DNA of 50,987 nucleotides, taken from Fictibacillus sp. FJAT-27399. GTDB taxonomy: Bacteria > Bacillota > Bacilli > Bacillales > Fictibacillaceae. Under the pieces are notes generated by a model, which saw only the letters and a program-made list of their open reading frames with translations, did not search any database and had not been told where the DNA came from. Made by a program: the position numbers and the translations under genes. Positions 40,959 through 49,309 of the stretch are shown piece after piece. The DNA lies in the NCBI RefSeq assembly GCF_001510655.1, contig NZ_LMVC01000002.1, positions 1,367,003 to 1,417,989 of the forward strand, given 5' to 3'. Within the stretch, counting starts at the first letter, position 1; each line of letters opens with the position of its first letter.

Positions 40959-41174
40959 TTAAGCTGTCCAGCCAGGCTGATACAAATACTTTACGTTCCC
41001 CCCACCGCCCGGGACTATGAATCCGCGGAATGCTTTCTTATCCTCTTGCTTTACAAGAATCTCACGAAAGACAAAAAACTCTTCTTTAATAACGACGTAT
41101 TCACTAAGATTCCCGCTGCGCAGATCAGAAAGAATTTCATTGGCCATTTGTTCGTTCAATCTGAATTCCTCCAT
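40959..41174 (-). CDS. Small hypothetical protein, 71 residues
   Basis: Starts MEEFRLNEQMANEILSDLRS (an acidic helix), followed by EYVVIKEEFFVFREILVKQE, an amphipathic beta hairpin, and a Gly-rich tail GGGGNVKYLYQPGW. Not recognised. ATG at 41174 has AAAGGA ten bases upstream; an upstream extension to a GTG at 41237 lacks one. Confidence 0.55.
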   Translation of the reverse strand: MEEFRLNEQMANEILSDLRSGNLSEYVVIKEEFFVFREILVKQEDKKAFRGFIVPGGGGNVKYLYQPGWTA

Positions 41175-41273
41175 TAAATAAGATTCCTTTATTAGTACAC
41201 CATAACCTGGCCGGCTGTGTCCAATTCTTTTCAACACCTGATAAGGGGCTTTACATAAACTTACGTTTGAAAC

Positions 41274-41393
41274 AAAGACTATGCAGAACTGCTATCTTCA
41301 TTAAAGGCTGCTAAATACAGCTATTACGTCACCTCCATCAATAAAGCTGGACAAGAGTCCAAGCCATCTAAAATCGCAAGCCCAAAGAATTAG
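41274..41393 (+). pseudogene. Relic of a fibronectin type III domain C-terminus
   Basis: A frame bounded by TGA upstream and TAG at 41391 reads KYSYYVTSINKAGQESKPSK, the last two strands of a type III fibronectin domain (tyr-x-tyr-x-val, then x-asn-x-ala-gly-x-glu-ser). The remainder of the gene is missing. Such domains occur in secreted hydrolases. No start codon or ribosome binding site. Confidence 0.5.
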
Positions 41394-41400
41394 ATAGTAA

Positions 41401-41447
41401 AAGAGGGTGTCAGGCACCATTATGTTAACAGTGCCTGACACCCTCTT
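41401..41447. repeat. GGTGTCAGGCACC hairpin, copy 4
   Basis: AAGAGGGTGTCAGGCAC (41401-41417) and GTGCCTGACACCCTCTT (41431-41447) form a perfect 17-bp stem with a 13-base loop. T-tract on the plus strand at 41451-41458. It lies eight bases past the stop codon of the minus-strand gene at 41456. Confidence 0.9.
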
Positions 41448-41455
41448 CCATTTTT

Positions 41456-42097
41456 TTAATACAGCCGGTTCCTATAACCCTCATTTAAACCTTCTGCAAC
41501 TTGCTCAGCACTCATATTCGGGAGATTCATATGATCTGCCAGCATTTGCGGAGCAGAAGGCAGCAACTCCTTCGATGACCATGATTCCGGATTCCAGAGC
41601 CCAGAGCGAATAAACGCCTTGGCACAATGGATATAGCACTCTTCTGCTTTTACGACAATACCAAACAAGGGTGATCTGCCATTGACCGCATTTTGTTCGA
41701 GAAGCTCACGATCCCGGCAGATAAAGGCTTGACCGTTTACTCTCAGAGTTTCTCCGAGCCCCGGGATCATAAAAAGCACACCTACGCCCGGATTCCCTAA
41801 AATATTTCCGGCGGAGTCTAACCTTTTGTTTCCTAGGCGTTCTGGAATAAATAAATGATGGTCATCAAGAACTGTCACAAACCCAGGTGCATCTCCACGA
41901 GGAGAAACATCACACTTCCCCTTTGAATCAGAAGTGGCCAGCGTTAAAAACGGAGACTTTGAAATAAACTCTCTGCAATGGCGGTCGAGTTGTGAAATTA
42001 CCTTATTGGCCGCGCGAACACTGGGGGTTCCACAAAGAGAACGCAATTCTTCAAATTGTTCACCCGTTTTAATAACTCCCTTCAATTTCAGAACCAT
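41456..42097 (-). CDS. PNPOx-like FMN-binding protein (MSMEG_1061 type)
   Basis: A 213-residue split-barrel flavoprotein of the pyridoxamine-phosphate-oxidase fold. FLTLATSDSKGKCDVSPRGD is the FMN-binding strand pair with the typical SPRGD, and LFIPERLGNKRLDSAGNIL, GVLFMIPGLGETLRVNG and ELLEQNAVNGR complete the core. The active substrate is unknown; the split-barrel group includes F420- or FMN-dependent reductases. ATG at 42097 has AAAGGGTG upstream. The last codon touches the repeat hairpin. Confidence 0.85.
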   Translation of the reverse strand: MVLKLKGVIKTGEQFEELRSLCGTPSVRAANKVISQLDRHCREFISKSPFLTLATSDSKGKCDVSPRGDAPGFVTVLDDHHLFIPERLGNKRLDSAGNILGNPGVGVLFMIPGLGETLRVNGQAFICRDRELLEQNAVNGRSPLFGIVVKAEECYIHCAKAFIRSGLWNPESWSSKELLPSAPQMLADHMNLPNMSAEQVAEGLNEGYRNRLY

Positions 42098-42157
42098 CAC
42101 ACCACACCCTTTTATGTAATATATATCCATCTTATCTTATCTCAGGACAAAATAAAT

Positions 42158-42192
42158 AGCCTGAACTCCATTCATATGAGTCCAGGCTTTTT
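42158..42192. terminator. Terminator of the 49-residue protein gene
   Basis: AGCCTGaACTC and GAGTcCAGGCT pair around a 10-base loop, T-rich on both strands. Confidence 0.8.
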
Positions 42193-42223
42193 AGTTCAAC
42201 ATCAGCACAATCTCCTAGAAAAA

Positions 42224-42373
42224 TCAGTTTGGATTCAAAAACGTTAATTCATACTCTGGTTTTCGATCTTCGTCTGGTTTTTTAGATGTTCCTGCTGCCA
42301 GCAATAGCGGCTGCTTCAGAACGGACTGGGTCATTGGCTTTGAAATAGGCTGTGCAACTTGATTCATATCCAT
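42224..42373 (-). CDS. Small basic 49-residue protein
   Basis: ATG at 42373 has a near-ideal AAGGAGG eight bases upstream. The product, MDMNQVAQPISKPMTQSVLK, continues with QPLLLAAGTSKKPDEDRKPE and ends ELTFLNPN. It has no membrane helix. I do not recognise it. The 42374-42601 gap after it has an AT-rich promoter region for the next gene. Confidence 0.55.
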   Translation of the reverse strand: MDMNQVAQPISKPMTQSVLKQPLLLAAGTSKKPDEDRKPEYELTFLNPN

Positions 42374-42601
42374 TGTCCATCCCTCCTTACCAGTTTTCTA
42401 AATCTATTCCCGGTACTTACAAGCCTGAAACCTATTTATCTAATTTTTTTAATATTTTATTTTATGAATGTTTAACGTATTGGTTCATTGTACTATGATA
42501 TGTTCATATAATATTCAGTTTCATCCTTTGTTTCACAGGGAAACTTCAGTTATAATTAGAAGTCGGAATCAACAACGCAATTTTGAAAGGAAGTTTTACA
42601 T

Positions 42602-43543
42602 ATGAAGAAAAGGTTAGTTTCAGGAGTTGCACTTGCATTAAGTCTGGCTCTTTTTGCCGGCTGTTCCAATGATGATCAAACCCAAAAAGAAAATACGTCT
42701 CATAAAACGGAAAAACATGAACATGAGGCACATAAAAAGAATGAACCGACGAAAAAAAACGATGATAAAAACACACCTTCTAATGAAAACAAAAAGAACG
42801 GCGAAAACAAGAATAATAACGGCAATGTAAGCCAGGATCCTGAACCGAAAAAAGATCAGGATAAGAAAAAAAATGAACCGGGTGAGCCTTCGCAGGGTCA
42901 GAATAAAAAGCCAAAACCGCCAGCTCAAAAGGACGACAGTGTCTCTGTTGTAGCCCATCCAGAAAGTATTCCGGTTCTAGTAAACAAACGTTCTAAACTG
43001 CCTGAAAACTACAAGCCGGCAGACCTTGTTTATCCTGATGTACCGTTTATTTTCAGTGAAAAGACCGAGAAACGCATGATGCGCAAGGCTGCTGCTGATG
43101 CGCTTGAAACCATGTTTGCTGCCGCGGAAAAAGAAGGTATCCACTTGACCGGAGTATCAGCATACCGTTCGCATGCTACACAAACAACGCTGTTCAATAA
43201 TTATGCAAAACGCGATGGCTATGAAAAAGCAAGAACATACAGCGCACTTCCTGGAACAAGTGAACATGAAACAGGATTGGCGATTGATGTAGCTGGAGAC
43301 GGCGGAAAGTGTCCTGCCCAAGATTGTTTTGGCGGCACACAAGAATCAAAATGGCTTGCTAAACATGTTTCAGAGTTCGGCTTTATTATTCGCTATCCCG
43401 AAGGAAAGGACTCCATTACCGGGTATAAGTACGAGCCTTGGCACATCCGTTTTGTAGGAAAATCTGTTGCACAAAAGATCATGGGCAAAGGAGAAACACT
43501 GGAAGAATACTTTAATGCCGTGCCCGTCTCTAATGGAAAATAA
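42602..43543 (+). CDS. M15-family D,D-carboxypeptidase lipoprotein (VanY/LdcB type)
   Basis: A 313-residue lipoprotein: lipobox LFAGC (Cys20), then a Lys/Asn/Glu-rich linker of about 95 residues and a catalytic domain (about 155-300). Zinc-site residues are visible in the conserved blocks SAYRSHATQT, GTSEHETGLAIDVAGD (His and Asp ligands) and EPWHIRFVG (Glu and His). VanY-type enzymes trim the last D-Ala from stem peptides, maturing peptidoglycan. Name aside, no vancomycin resistance is implied. ATG at 42602 follows GAAAGGAAG. Confidence 0.93.
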   Translation: MKKRLVSGVALALSLALFAGCSNDDQTQKENTSHKTEKHEHEAHKKNEPTKKNDDKNTPSNENKKNGENKNNNGNVSQDPEPKKDQDKKKNEPGEPSQGQNKKPKPPAQKDDSVSVVAHPESIPVLVNKRSKLPENYKPADLVYPDVPFIFSEKTEKRMMRKAAADALETMFAAAEKEGIHLTGVSAYRSHATQTTLFNNYAKRDGYEKARTYSALPGTSEHETGLAIDVAGDGGKCPAQDCFGGTQESKWLAKHVSEFGFIIRYPEGKDSITGYKYEPWHIRFVGKSVAQKIMGKGETLEEYFNAVPVSNGK

Positions 43544-43544
43544 A

Positions 43545-43581
43545 CAAAAAAAGTACCTAGCCGCCTGGCTGGTACTTTTTT
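43545..43581 (+). terminator. Terminator of the M15 carboxypeptidase gene
   Basis: AAAAAGTACC and GGTACTTTTT with inner AGCC/GGCT. Confidence 0.88.
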
Positions 43582-43593
43582 GTTTATCGACAC

Positions 43594-43606
43594 TTACTAA
43601 AAGTAA
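43594..43606 (+). promoter_or_regulatory. Palindrome upstream of the yodB/catR-like gene
   Basis: TTACT-AAA-AGTAA is a perfect dyad, about 27 bp upstream of a TATACT (43633-43638) that could be the -10. The -35 is weak. The TACT/AGTA core is like that reported for YodB/CatR-type operators; the regulator may bind it. Confidence 0.45.
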
Positions 43607-43663
43607 TTATATTAATAAAAATCATCTTATGTTATACTAAAATTAGCGAGGTGAAGGTACACA

Positions 43664-43975
43664 ATGAACACGTCCAAACTTTGTCCCAGGTTCGAAAAAG
43701 CAATGAATCTCTTGAGCCAGCGATGGACGGGCATGATTATTTATCTGCTTCTATCCGGCCCTCACCGTTTTTGTGCCATTGAATCAGCCATCGGAGTGAG
43801 CGGCAGGATTCTTTCTGAGAGATTAAAGGACCTTGAACAGCATGGTTTAGTAAAACGGGTGGTTATTCCAGAGACCCCTGTACGCATAGAGTATTCCCTT
43901 ACTGAAAAAGGATTGGCGATCCAGCCGATCATGAGAGAAGTGGAAAATTGGTCTCAAAACTGGCTTGAAGCCTAA
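43664..43975 (+). CDS. HxlR/DUF24 regulator (YodB/CatR-like redox sensor)
   Basis: A 103-residue winged-helix protein. LCPRFEKAMNLLSQRWTGMI is the family start, and Cys7 aligns with the redox-sensing Cys6 of YodB/Cys7 of CatR. The recognition region is AIESAIGVSGRILSERLKDL and the wing RVVIPETPVRIEYSLTEKG. In B. subtilis such proteins repress azoreductase, nitroreductase and dioxygenase genes and release on quinone or diamide oxidation. Here its tail-to-tail neighbour is a YodC-like nitroreductase. No second Cys is near the C-terminus, but Cys36 is in GPHRFCAIE. ATG at 43664. Confidence 0.88.
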   Translation: MNTSKLCPRFEKAMNLLSQRWTGMIIYLLLSGPHRFCAIESAIGVSGRILSERLKDLEQHGLVKRVVIPETPVRIEYSLTEKGLAIQPIMREVENWSQNWLEA

Positions 43976-44010
43976 AAAAAGCAGCTCTCACATGTGAGAG
44001 CTGCTTTTTT
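43974..44010. terminator. Bidirectional terminator
   Basis: GCAGCTCTCA and TGAGAGCTGC, a perfect 10-bp stem with a 4-base CATG loop and T-tracts on both strands. Confidence 0.93.
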
Positions 44011-44022
44011 ACTTTATATAAA

Positions 44023-44646
44023 TTAAAATTTGTTCCATACAATCGCTTCTTGGATCGGGAATCGGGCAGTCTGATGAGCTGTTTTAGCTGCTTTTCCTAC
44101 AGATATCAGCATAACGGGAAGATACCTTTCCGGAATGCCAAACGCTTTTACGAGTTCATCGGCATTGAATCCACCCATTGCACATGTATCAAGTCCTTTT
44201 GCTTTTGCTGTAAGCATAAGCTGCATGGATGCGAGTGAGGCATTGCGGATGGCCTCATCACGAGCCATTTCCGGACGGGTTGCATAAGCATCTTTAATCT
44301 GGCTAACAAGTGCTGTTTTAATTTCCTCTGTCATAAATCCGCCATCAACGGCATCCTGATAAACTCTGTCAGCATTTTGGTCAGCTTCTAAATCACCAAG
44401 AATGGCAACAACAGCTGATGCTTGCACTACTTGTTCCTGATTATAAGCAATCGGAAGAAGCTGCTCTTTTGCTTGCTGATCATGGAACACAAGAAACTTC
44501 CAGTGCTGAAGGTTCCAAGAAGAGGGTGCTTTAGCTGCGTCCTCAAGGAGTTCTGTAATTTCTTCTGCTGACAGTTCTGCAGAAGGATCATATTTTCTTA
44601 CTGAGTGACGTTCATTGATAACATCTGTGAAATCTCTGGTTGACAT
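44023..44646 (-). CDS. Nitroreductase (YodC/MhqN type)
   Basis: A 207-residue FMN enzyme of the nitroreductase family: the head TDVINERHSVRKYDP (RHSVR binds the FMN phosphate), then KAPSSWNLQHWKFLVF, and the C-terminal MGGFNADELVKAFGIPERYL. It reduces nitro-compounds or quinones. The ATG at 44646 has GGAGG upstream; an upstream extension of 35 codons has no such signal and would cover the promoter. The promoter at 44719-44751 overlaps a palindrome on its -10. Confidence 0.9.
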   Translation of the reverse strand: MSTRDFTDVINERHSVRKYDPSAELSAEEITELLEDAAKAPSSWNLQHWKFLVFHDQQAKEQLLPIAYNQEQVVQASAVVAILGDLEADQNADRVYQDAVDGGFMTEEIKTALVSQIKDAYATRPEMARDEAIRNASLASMQLMLTAKAKGLDTCAMGGFNADELVKAFGIPERYLPVMLISVGKAAKTAHQTARFPIQEAIVWNKF

Positions 44647-44718
44647 AAGATAACCTCCATTTAAACTCCATATATTCCATTGCCTGAAATTAAATTTTGC
44701 ACAAAATAGAGAAACAAT

Positions 44719-44751
44719 AAGTAATATACTTCTTTTTCTCAAGAGTGTCAA
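44719..44751 (-). promoter_or_regulatory. Promoter and operator of the nitroreductase gene
   Basis: On the minus strand TTGACA (44746-44751), 17 bp, TATATT (44723-44728). A perfect palindrome AAGTA-TAT-TACTT (44719-44731) covers the -10 element, where repressor binding would block RNA polymerase. The neighbouring YodB/CatR-like regulator is the best candidate. Confidence 0.7.
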
Positions 44752-44770
44752 CTTCCATAACCCATATGAT

Positions 44771-44805
44771 AAAAAGCCTCCCCCGGTTTGGGAGAGACTC
44801 TTTAT
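44771..44805 (-). terminator. Terminator of the second permease gene
   Basis: AGTCTCTCCC pairs with GGGGGAGGCT on the minus strand with two G-T pairs, followed by TTTTTA. Confidence 0.75.
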
Positions 44806-44823
44806 TTATAGTTGATTTGTATA

Positions 44824-46437
44824 TTACGTTGAAACAGGGTTTCCCTTTATGCTTTCTTCTTGTTCTTTAAGATCCTCATCATCATTATCAATGATGGCTT
44901 TTGGCAGCCCGGAATGTTTGGCCCAGAAATAAATCAACAGAGAGCCGATAGCAATGATTATGAGATCCAATGGATTACTCAACACGCCTAGTCCGCCTCC
45001 AAAGGAACCGATATACGAAATGATAAGCATCATCACATAGTAGGCCACTAGCCACCATGATGATTTCAATTGCTGTGCAAGACTGACATCCTTCTTCGGT
45101 ACATACTTCGAAAAGAGCAGGTAGATGACGAACATCAGAAGCTGTGAACCGATTAACCATGAAATCGTCTTCCAGCCGGACCAATATACGATATAGGTCG
45201 CGAAAATAAAGGAGAGAGGAGCAATAATACTCATCCCTTTAAGAGTAAATGGCTTGTGAAGATCCTTAGCGTTTAAGCGGAATGCCGCCGAAGAAATCGG
45301 AGCGATCGCATAGGAAAGGATCAAGGCAACTGAACACACATTTACGAGCGCGTTCCAAGATGGAAACGGCAGTGTCCAGAACACGGACAGCACGAAGGAC
45401 AGCCATAATGACGGCCGAGGGATTCCTGTTTTTTCATGTACTCTTGAGAATACATTAAACAGTGTTCCTGTACGGCTCCATGCGTACACTAAACGGGATG
45501 TTGTGTTCATAAAGATATTTCCATTTCCTCCGGGTGAAATGACGGCATCAAGCACAACGATGGTCGCAAGCCATCCTAGTCCCAGCGCGACTGCTATATC
45601 TTTAAACGGCAGGGCGAATTCTTGCTGTATCTTTTGCCAGCCTCCACCAAGCACATCTGTAGGAATGGCACCGATAAACAGAACTTGCAGAAGAGTATAA
45701 ATCACTGCGGCGAGAACGATACACACAATGAGAGCGATTGGAATATTCCGCTGAGGATTCTTTACTTCACCTGCAACAGATACGATCGGATGCAGCCCTA
45801 GATAGGCAAACATAACACCGCCTGTGGATATTGCGGCCTGGACACCTTGGAAACCAAATGGAGCGAATCCTTCAACCGAAAAGTTTCCGGATTTAAAATG
45901 GAAGGCTAACACGGTGATAATGGTGAGCGGGACAAAATATTTAAAGATCGAAATGATAATGTTCGATTTTGTAAAAGTTTTAACACTCCAGTAGTTCAAC
46001 AGGAAAAACACACAAAGCAAACCGAACTGTACGAGCCAGCCTGTGATCGTCGGTGAGTCAGACCCTGCTTTCGTAAGCCCTGGAAACCAGTAAGCGATAT
46101 ACTGTCTGACAGCTGTTACTTCTATTGAAATCAAACTTGTGTAAGCAACGATAGTAATAAAGGATATGAGATATCCTACCAGCGGTCCATGCGAATACAC
46201 CGGATACCTTAAAATCCCCCCTGTACGCGGAAGGGCTGCACCCAGTTCAGCATAGACAAGCCCGATCAGCAGAACGATGACTCCTCCGATAATCCAGGAA
46301 ATACTCCCGAGTGGTCCTGCTTTGGAAGCAACATTACTTACTGCAAACAGCCAAGCTGATCCAAAGATGGCTCCTAGTCCGATGAGTATAAGATCTAATA
46401 ATGATATCGTTTTTTTAAATGGTCCTTGATCTGACAT
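44824..46437 (-). CDS. APC-superfamily amino acid transporter (YbeC-like)
   Basis: A 537-residue, 12-helix or more transporter. Helix 1 carries LILIGLGAIFGSAWLFAVSN (the unwound G-x-x-x-G-S loop) and helix 6 GGVMFAYLGLHPIVSVAGEV with the following KNPQRNIPIAL. The C-terminal tail is acidic and probably cytosolic. Length and sequence fit the YbeC-type subgroup of the amino acid/polyamine/organocation group; substrate is not known. ATG at 46437 has GAAGGAGGAAG upstream. Monocistronic. Confidence 0.85.
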   Translation of the reverse strand: MSDQGPFKKTISLLDLILIGLGAIFGSAWLFAVSNVASKAGPLGSISWIIGGVIVLLIGLVYAELGAALPRTGGILRYPVYSHGPLVGYLISFITIVAYTSLISIEVTAVRQYIAYWFPGLTKAGSDSPTITGWLVQFGLLCVFFLLNYWSVKTFTKSNIIISIFKYFVPLTIITVLAFHFKSGNFSVEGFAPFGFQGVQAAISTGGVMFAYLGLHPIVSVAGEVKNPQRNIPIALIVCIVLAAVIYTLLQVLFIGAIPTDVLGGGWQKIQQEFALPFKDIAVALGLGWLATIVVLDAVISPGGNGNIFMNTTSRLVYAWSRTGTLFNVFSRVHEKTGIPRPSLWLSFVLSVFWTLPFPSWNALVNVCSVALILSYAIAPISSAAFRLNAKDLHKPFTLKGMSIIAPLSFIFATYIVYWSGWKTISWLIGSQLLMFVIYLLFSKYVPKKDVSLAQQLKSSWWLVAYYVMMLIISYIGSFGGGLGVLSNPLDLIIIAIGSLLIYFWAKHSGLPKAIIDNDDEDLKEQEESIKGNPVST

Positions 46438-46778
46438 GAACTTCCTCCTTCAAAATTTCAAAATTCCTTAGTACTCTGCACTCCTCATTCTAATTATTTT
46501 TCGACGTATTTTGACAAATAATACATATAATTATCCGTATTTGCGGTTTATGAAACATATTTTTAATCTATATGCTTGCTAATCCACCTATCTGCTGCAA
46601 GCTTTTAGCTGTCAGAAGATAGTTCACCCCAATAGCATTGCCAAAATTAAAAACCATCCCTTAAATCGCTGCCCATTAGTTTCTTTCGTGCCTTTTCCTC
46701 ATAAGTTGAACGTCTGACTTTTTTATTTGTAATAAACTTTTATCTATGTTAAGTTGGAAACTTTGTCTAATTACGGAT
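46438..46778. other. 341-bp gap without a recognisable gene
   Basis: AT-rich. It must contain the promoter of the permease gene on the minus strand, but I see no convincing -35/-10 pair. A TTTGACA lies on the plus strand without a well-spaced -10. I see no terminator hairpin for the NAD(P)H-hydrate gene that ends at 46779, and no relic frame. Confidence 0.5.
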
Positions 46779-48215
46779 TTAATGCTCAAATGATTTCATG
46801 ACCAGCGGAAGGTGTTCACTTACATCACTGGCGAGCAATCCTCGTTCAGCATTTGTCTGTTCCCATAAATCAGCACTTGCTCCATGAAAATAAACTGCAT
46901 TGGCTACAGCCGGCTTTACGTCTTTTTCTGAGGAAACGAAAGCCAGAAGCATTCCGGTAAGCGTGTCACCTGTTCCCCCTTTAGCCAGACCGGCGTTGCC
47001 TGTCGGATTGACAATGAGGCTGCCGTCAGGAAAGGCCAGCACCGTATATCTTCCTTTCAAAATAACGATTGCGTTCTGTTCCTGTGCATAGGCAAGAGCA
47101 TACTGAAATCTGTTTTTTTGTATGTCACTGGCTGGTACGCCTGTCATTCTGCTGAATTCACCGGGATGCGGGGTTAGGATCACTAAACCTTTTCGCTTCG
47201 GGTACGTTCGTTTTTTTAGTGCTCCTGCATCGATGACCAGATGCAGATCCGTGTTCATTAAGTGCTGTAATGCCATGTCGGTTTTTTCAGCATCTGCCAG
47301 CCCTGGTCCGATCGCGCAGGCCTTTATCCCTTTTGGTACATCGCCCTCTCCCACAGCCTCTAGTCCGTCATGCTTGTACATCGCTTCTGGCAGCTGCCCC
47401 GCTAGAATCCCTGAGACAAAACGGCTCGTTCCTATCGTCAGTTTTCCAATGCCGCTTTTTAATGCGCCTTTTCCAGCCAGCAGCGCACTTCCTGGCATCT
47501 CATCAGATCCTGCAAGAAGAAGGCCCGTTCCAAACGTTCCTTTATGAGCACCGGCAAACCTCTTATGAAACGTTGACCGAACATTTTCTTCTGTCCAAAC
47601 TTGCCAATTGGATTGCTGAGGCAAACCGATTGATAACACTCTGATGACACCAAAGAAATCTGTACTTCCTTCTAAAAACGCAGAGGGTTTAAAGCCATGC
47701 AGGCAAAAAGTAAATTCTGCTTGAAAGGCTTCATCTGTTTTTCCATGATCTGCAGAAACACCTGTAGGGAGATCCACCGCTATTTTCAGTGCTTGCTGCG
47801 AATTTGCCCATCTGACCTCTTGGGCAATCTTCCCTCTTAAGGGAGGAGAAGTTCCGACACCGAGCAGGGCGTCAATGATCACATCATATTTCCCTTCCCG
47901 TTCGGATACCTTCAGGCCGCAAGCCGTATAATAAGTAAAATGTTTGAACGCTGTTTCCGTGCCTGGTTTTCCATCTGGAAGGGCGAGCTCACAATGGAAT
48001 CCGTTCTGCTGAAGGTATCTTGAGAGCACGATGCCGTCTCCTCCGTTATTGCCTTTACCCGCCATGACGAGGATACGGCTTTCTCTGGTTACCAGATCCG
48101 AGACGGCTTCATACAGAGCTTTTCCGGCATTCTCCATCAAGGTATACACATCCATGCCGCTATTTTGTGCTGTTTGATCGATTTTTTTAATTTCATCTCC
48201 TGTAAAGATATACAT
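46779..48215 (-). CDS. nnr: Bifunctional NAD(P)H-hydrate epimerase and ADP-dependent dehydratase
   Basis: A 478-residue metabolite-repair enzyme with both activities. The N-terminal YjeF_N domain (about 8-205) has MAGKGNNGGDGIVLSR and AVDLPTGVSADHGK, the epimerase site. The C-terminal ribokinase-like domain (about 225-475) has ILTPHPGEFSRM, VILKGRYTV and the nucleotide-binding NAGLAKGGTGDTLTGMLLA. It restores NADH and NADPH from hydrates. The two-domain form is used here although B. subtilis is best known for a single-domain dehydratase (YxkO). ATG at 48215 follows GAGGAGG; MYIFTGDEI is the usual N-terminus. Confidence 0.95.
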   Translation of the reverse strand: MYIFTGDEIKKIDQTAQNSGMDVYTLMENAGKALYEAVSDLVTRESRILVMAGKGNNGGDGIVLSRYLQQNGFHCELALPDGKPGTETAFKHFTYYTACGLKVSEREGKYDVIIDALLGVGTSPPLRGKIAQEVRWANSQQALKIAVDLPTGVSADHGKTDEAFQAEFTFCLHGFKPSAFLEGSTDFFGVIRVLSIGLPQQSNWQVWTEENVRSTFHKRFAGAHKGTFGTGLLLAGSDEMPGSALLAGKGALKSGIGKLTIGTSRFVSGILAGQLPEAMYKHDGLEAVGEGDVPKGIKACAIGPGLADAEKTDMALQHLMNTDLHLVIDAGALKKRTYPKRKGLVILTPHPGEFSRMTGVPASDIQKNRFQYALAYAQEQNAIVILKGRYTVLAFPDGSLIVNPTGNAGLAKGGTGDTLTGMLLAFVSSEKDVKPAVANAVYFHGASADLWEQTNAERGLLASDVSEHLPLVMKSFEH

Positions 48216-48313
48216 AGAATAGAGCCTCCTCAACGCCTAAAAATATTGCTTCCATAGTATCCTACCCTTTTCTGTGAGTTGATGAACAACTGTGTTTATC
48301 TGAAATCAGGCCA

Positions 48314-48380
48314 TAAAGTTATCTGACTTTTCTAAAAGGTTCAATTATTTTGAGTTACGCTTAATTCCGCTCAAACAAGC
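48314..48380 (+). repeat. Possible third phased array (20-21 bp, weak)
   Basis: GGTTCAATT (48338-48346) and CGCTTAATT (48358-48366) are 20 bp apart and resemble units of array 1. TAAAG at 48314 and ACAAG at 48375 keep the period, but with little sequence match. It lies upstream of nnr and downstream of the next gene's terminator. Confidence 0.25.
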
Positions 48381-48409
48381 AAGACTTTTCTCTCAAGATC
48401 ACAACAAAA

Positions 48410-48440
48410 AAGACCTTCTCATCAGAAAAGGCCTTCGTTT
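48410..48440 (-). terminator. Terminator of the Lys/Pro-rich protein gene
   Basis: AAGGCCTTtTCT pairs with AGAaGGTCTT, then TTTTTT on the minus strand. Confidence 0.8.
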
Positions 48441-49099
48441 TATTCTGTTGTACTCTCATTTTGAGGGGTTATGCTCTGTATTTGAGCACTGTTATCCTGC
48501 TGTGATGGCTGAGCATCACTTTGACCGCCATCTGTCCCATCGTCCTTATTTGTATCTTCTTCCTCAGGCGGCATTGGTTTTTCAGGCTTTGGTTCAGGTT
48601 TTGGCTTTGTCTGATCAGCAGGCTTTTCAGAAGGCTTCGGAATTTTAACGGGGTTTTCTTCCTCTTTTGCCGGTTTTTCCGGCTTTACCGGCATGTCTTT
48701 TTTCACTTTTCCTTTTTTCAAGCCTTTGTTATCTTTGGGTTTCTTTGCCTTTTTTTCCTTTGCTGGTTTTTGCTTCACCGGTTTTACTATACTTTCTTTC
48801 ACCGGCTTTTCTTTCGCATTCGCGTAGGTTTTGCCGCTGTGAGCCGATATACTGGCAGGTCGCTGATCGGGAAAGAGCTTGTCTGTAGATATGACCTGCT
48901 CCAGCATGATATCCTTTTCCTGATTCGAAAGACTGTCGGTTGAAACAACCACATTAGATAATGTATTTAAAGGGTGCGATCCTGAATTTATTTTAGTTTT
49001 TGGCATATTTTCTTCCGTTTTCGCTTTGTCACCATGCGCAAAGCCAAGCCATACGCTCAGCAGTACAATTGGTATAGCAAGCGAGATGAGCTTATACAT
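48440..49099 (-). CDS. Exported Lys/Pro/Glu-rich disordered protein
   Basis: A 219-residue protein. Residues 1-22 are a membrane anchor or signal (MYKLISLAIPIVLLSVWLGF). Residues 25-95 are mixed, with TLSNVVVSTDSLSNQEKDIM; residues 96-185 are Lys/Pro/Glu repeats (KPVKQKPAKEKKAKKPKDN, then PKPEPKPEKPMPPEEE) and the tail is Gln/Ser/Asp-rich. It is probably an extended surface or wall-spanning protein; the function is unknown. ATG at 49099 follows AGGAAGGTG. Divergent from the rap-type gene. Confidence 0.75.
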   Translation of the reverse strand: MYKLISLAIPIVLLSVWLGFAHGDKAKTEENMPKTKINSGSHPLNTLSNVVVSTDSLSNQEKDIMLEQVISTDKLFPDQRPASISAHSGKTYANAKEKPVKESIVKPVKQKPAKEKKAKKPKDNKGLKKGKVKKDMPVKPEKPAKEEENPVKIPKPSEKPADQTKPKPEPKPEKPMPPEEEDTNKDDGTDGGQSDAQPSQQDNSAQIQSITPQNESTTE

Positions 49100-49309
49100 A
49101 ATCTTCACCTTCCTCATTGCTAATTACCACAATGGCTACTATTATAAACCCAAAATGAATAAAGATGAAAAATCCGAATTTTAGAATAACTTGGGAAAAT
49201 GAGATAGATTCCTGCTTAATAATCGCTATATTTTTAATACTACTTTCCCAACTTTCCTTTTTCCATTATATGCTACTATTTTCATATAACCTTCTTAAGG
49301 GGAGTTATC

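Noticed and set aside
43594-43606. Possible -35 and -10 with perfect consensus near the yodB/catR-like gene
   Set aside because: Only TATACT is clear; no -35 hexamer fits, so I annotated the palindrome and not a full promoter.
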